Assembly (NCBI GenBank): GCA_016199015.1
Contig: JACQHN010000251.1
Span: 1-6,659, forward strand
Length of the DNA stretch: 6,659 bases
From: Nitrospira defluvii
GTDB taxonomy: Bacteria > Nitrospirota > Nitrospiria > Nitrospirales > Nitrospiraceae
Direction: 5' to 3'
Part shown: in pieces, positions 5,849 to 6,659 of the stretch
Layout of the letters: the number at the start of each line of letters is the position of its first letter
How positions within the stretch are numbered: the stretch's first letter is position 1
Program-made: the position numbers and the translations under genes
Notes under the pieces: generated by a model
Told to the model about the DNA's origin: nothing
The model's input: only the letters and a program-made list of their open reading frames with translations
Database searches by the model: none

Positions 5849-6659
5849 ATGGCAGCGAAGCGGACGGTCACCCAGTTGGAACAGGCCTTGCGTGAAAAAA
5901 CACGCGAGGTCGATGTTCTGCATCGTATCAGCGAATCCATCAGCAATACCCTCGACCTGGAGTCAGTGCTTCGGCATATCGTCGATATGGTCGTGGAAGT
6001 GACCAAAGCTGATGCCTGCCTGCTCTATCTGATCTCCGACGGCAGGGACGAACTCATTTTGCGAGCCTCGAAAAACCCTCATCCCAAATTGATCGGACGC
6101 ATCACCATTGGGTTGGGCGAAGGGATCACCGGCTGGGTGGCCAGAGAACGGACCCGCGTGGTGATTCCGAACAGCGCAAGCGACGATTCGCGGTTCAAGT
6201 TTTTTCACAACCTCCCGGAAGATCGCTACCAAGCATTTGTCTCGGTGCCCATTACGACCAAGCAGGAAGTCGTCGGGGTCATCAACGTCCAGCATAAACG
6301 GTCGCGTCGGTATCGCCCGGACGAGCTGGCCTTACTCTCGACGATCGCCACGCAGGTGGGTGGGGCCATCGAGAACGCTCGGCTCTATGATCAGATGACA
6401 CGCAAGGCCCTGCAACTCGACACGCTGTCGCAGGTGTCGGAAACGGTGTCGTCGAATCGATTGATCGAGGATGTGTTGCAATTGATTGTGACGATGACGG
6501 CGCAAATGATGGGGTCGAAGATTTGTTCCATCATCTTGTTGGACCAGGCGACGGGCGAACTTCGCATCGCAGCCACGCAAAGTTTGAGCGAGCAGTACCG
6601 ACGTAAGCCCAATGTGAAGATCGGCCAGAGCATCAGCGGGCGCGCCGTTCAGGATCGTC
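5849..6659 (+). CDS. Tandem GAF-domain signalling protein (5' part; runs off the window)
   Basis: The 270 codons seen have no stop. The ATG at 5849 follows AGGAG (5841-5845), which overlaps the aroB stop; the 3-nt spacing is tight but usable. An N-terminal helix (about 5-35, EQALREKTREVDVLHRISES) leads into GAF domain 1 at about 36-178. Its features are ADACLLYLIS, GEGITGWVARERTRVVIP, a VSVPITTKQEVVGVINVQH strand pair, and the closing helix STIATQVGGAIENARLY. A connecting helix (about 180-205, LDTLSQVSETVSSNRLIEDVL) enters a second GAF domain, seen as far as QSISGRAVQDR. There is no signal peptide or membrane helix, so the protein is probably cytosolic. GAF domains bind small ligands or sense redox state; the ligand cannot be told here. 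The output domain (histidine kinase, ANTAR, GGDEF or phosphatase) lies beyond the window. The 6-bp gap suggests co-transcription with aroB. Confidence 0.88.
   Translation, partial: MAAKRTVTQLEQALREKTREVDVLHRISESISNTLDLESVLRHIVDMVVEVTKADACLLYLISDGRDELILRASKNPHPKLIGRITIGLGEGITGWVARERTRVVIPNSASDDSRFKFFHNLPEDRYQAFVSVPITTKQEVVGVINVQHKRSRRYRPDELALLSTIATQVGGAIENARLYDQMTRKALQLDTLSQVSETVSSNRLIEDVLQLIVTMTAQMMGSKICSIILLDQATGELRIAATQSLSEQYRRKPNVKIGQSISGRAVQDR

Overview
The window looks like a chromosomal segment of a Gram-negative (diderm) bacterium. It carries the 3' part of a type IVa pilus assembly operon (pilM-pilN-pilO-pilP-pilQ), then a non-coding gap of about 400 bp, then the shikimate-pathway gene aroB, and finally the 5' part of a gene for a tandem-GAF-domain sensor protein. 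All genes lie on the + strand. The moderately GC-rich composition, the style of the Pil proteins and the GAF gene remind me of Nitrospira (Nitrospirota). That is an impression from memory and not a proven assignment; a deltaproteobacterial or NC10-type organism is also possible.

Layout. Positions 1-477 are the C-terminal part of PilM; its start is outside the window. pilN (474-1028), pilO (1030-1653), pilP (1695-2306) and pilQ (2303-4300) follow with ATGA overlaps at pilM/pilN and pilP/pilQ, a 1-bp gap at pilN/pilO and a 41-bp gap at pilO/pilP. This packing indicates one translationally coupled operon. Positions 4301-4717 hold no convincing gene. The stretch carries a sigma70-like promoter overlapping the pilQ stop codon and a 12-bp imperfect inverted repeat about 300 bp apart. 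aroB (4718-5842) follows, and 6 bp later the GAF gene starts at 5849 and runs off the window end.

How the genes work together. PilM (cytoplasmic, actin-like) binds the N-terminal INLL motif of PilN. PilN and PilO are inner-membrane proteins with periplasmic coiled coils and ferredoxin-like folds. PilP links PilNO to the outer-membrane secretin PilQ, through which the pilus fibre passes. AroB makes 3-dehydroquinate for aromatic biosynthesis and has no mechanistic link to pili, but pilMNOPQ followed by aro genes is a known synteny. Here aroK, usual between pilQ and aroB in many proteobacteria, is absent and the non-coding gap stands in its place. The GAF protein is a probable cytosolic signalling protein whose output domain lies outside the window.

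No clearly novel system is visible. The points most worth a second look are the pilQ-aroB gap, the missing aroK, and a PilP that contains no cysteine and so cannot be a classical lipoprotein.
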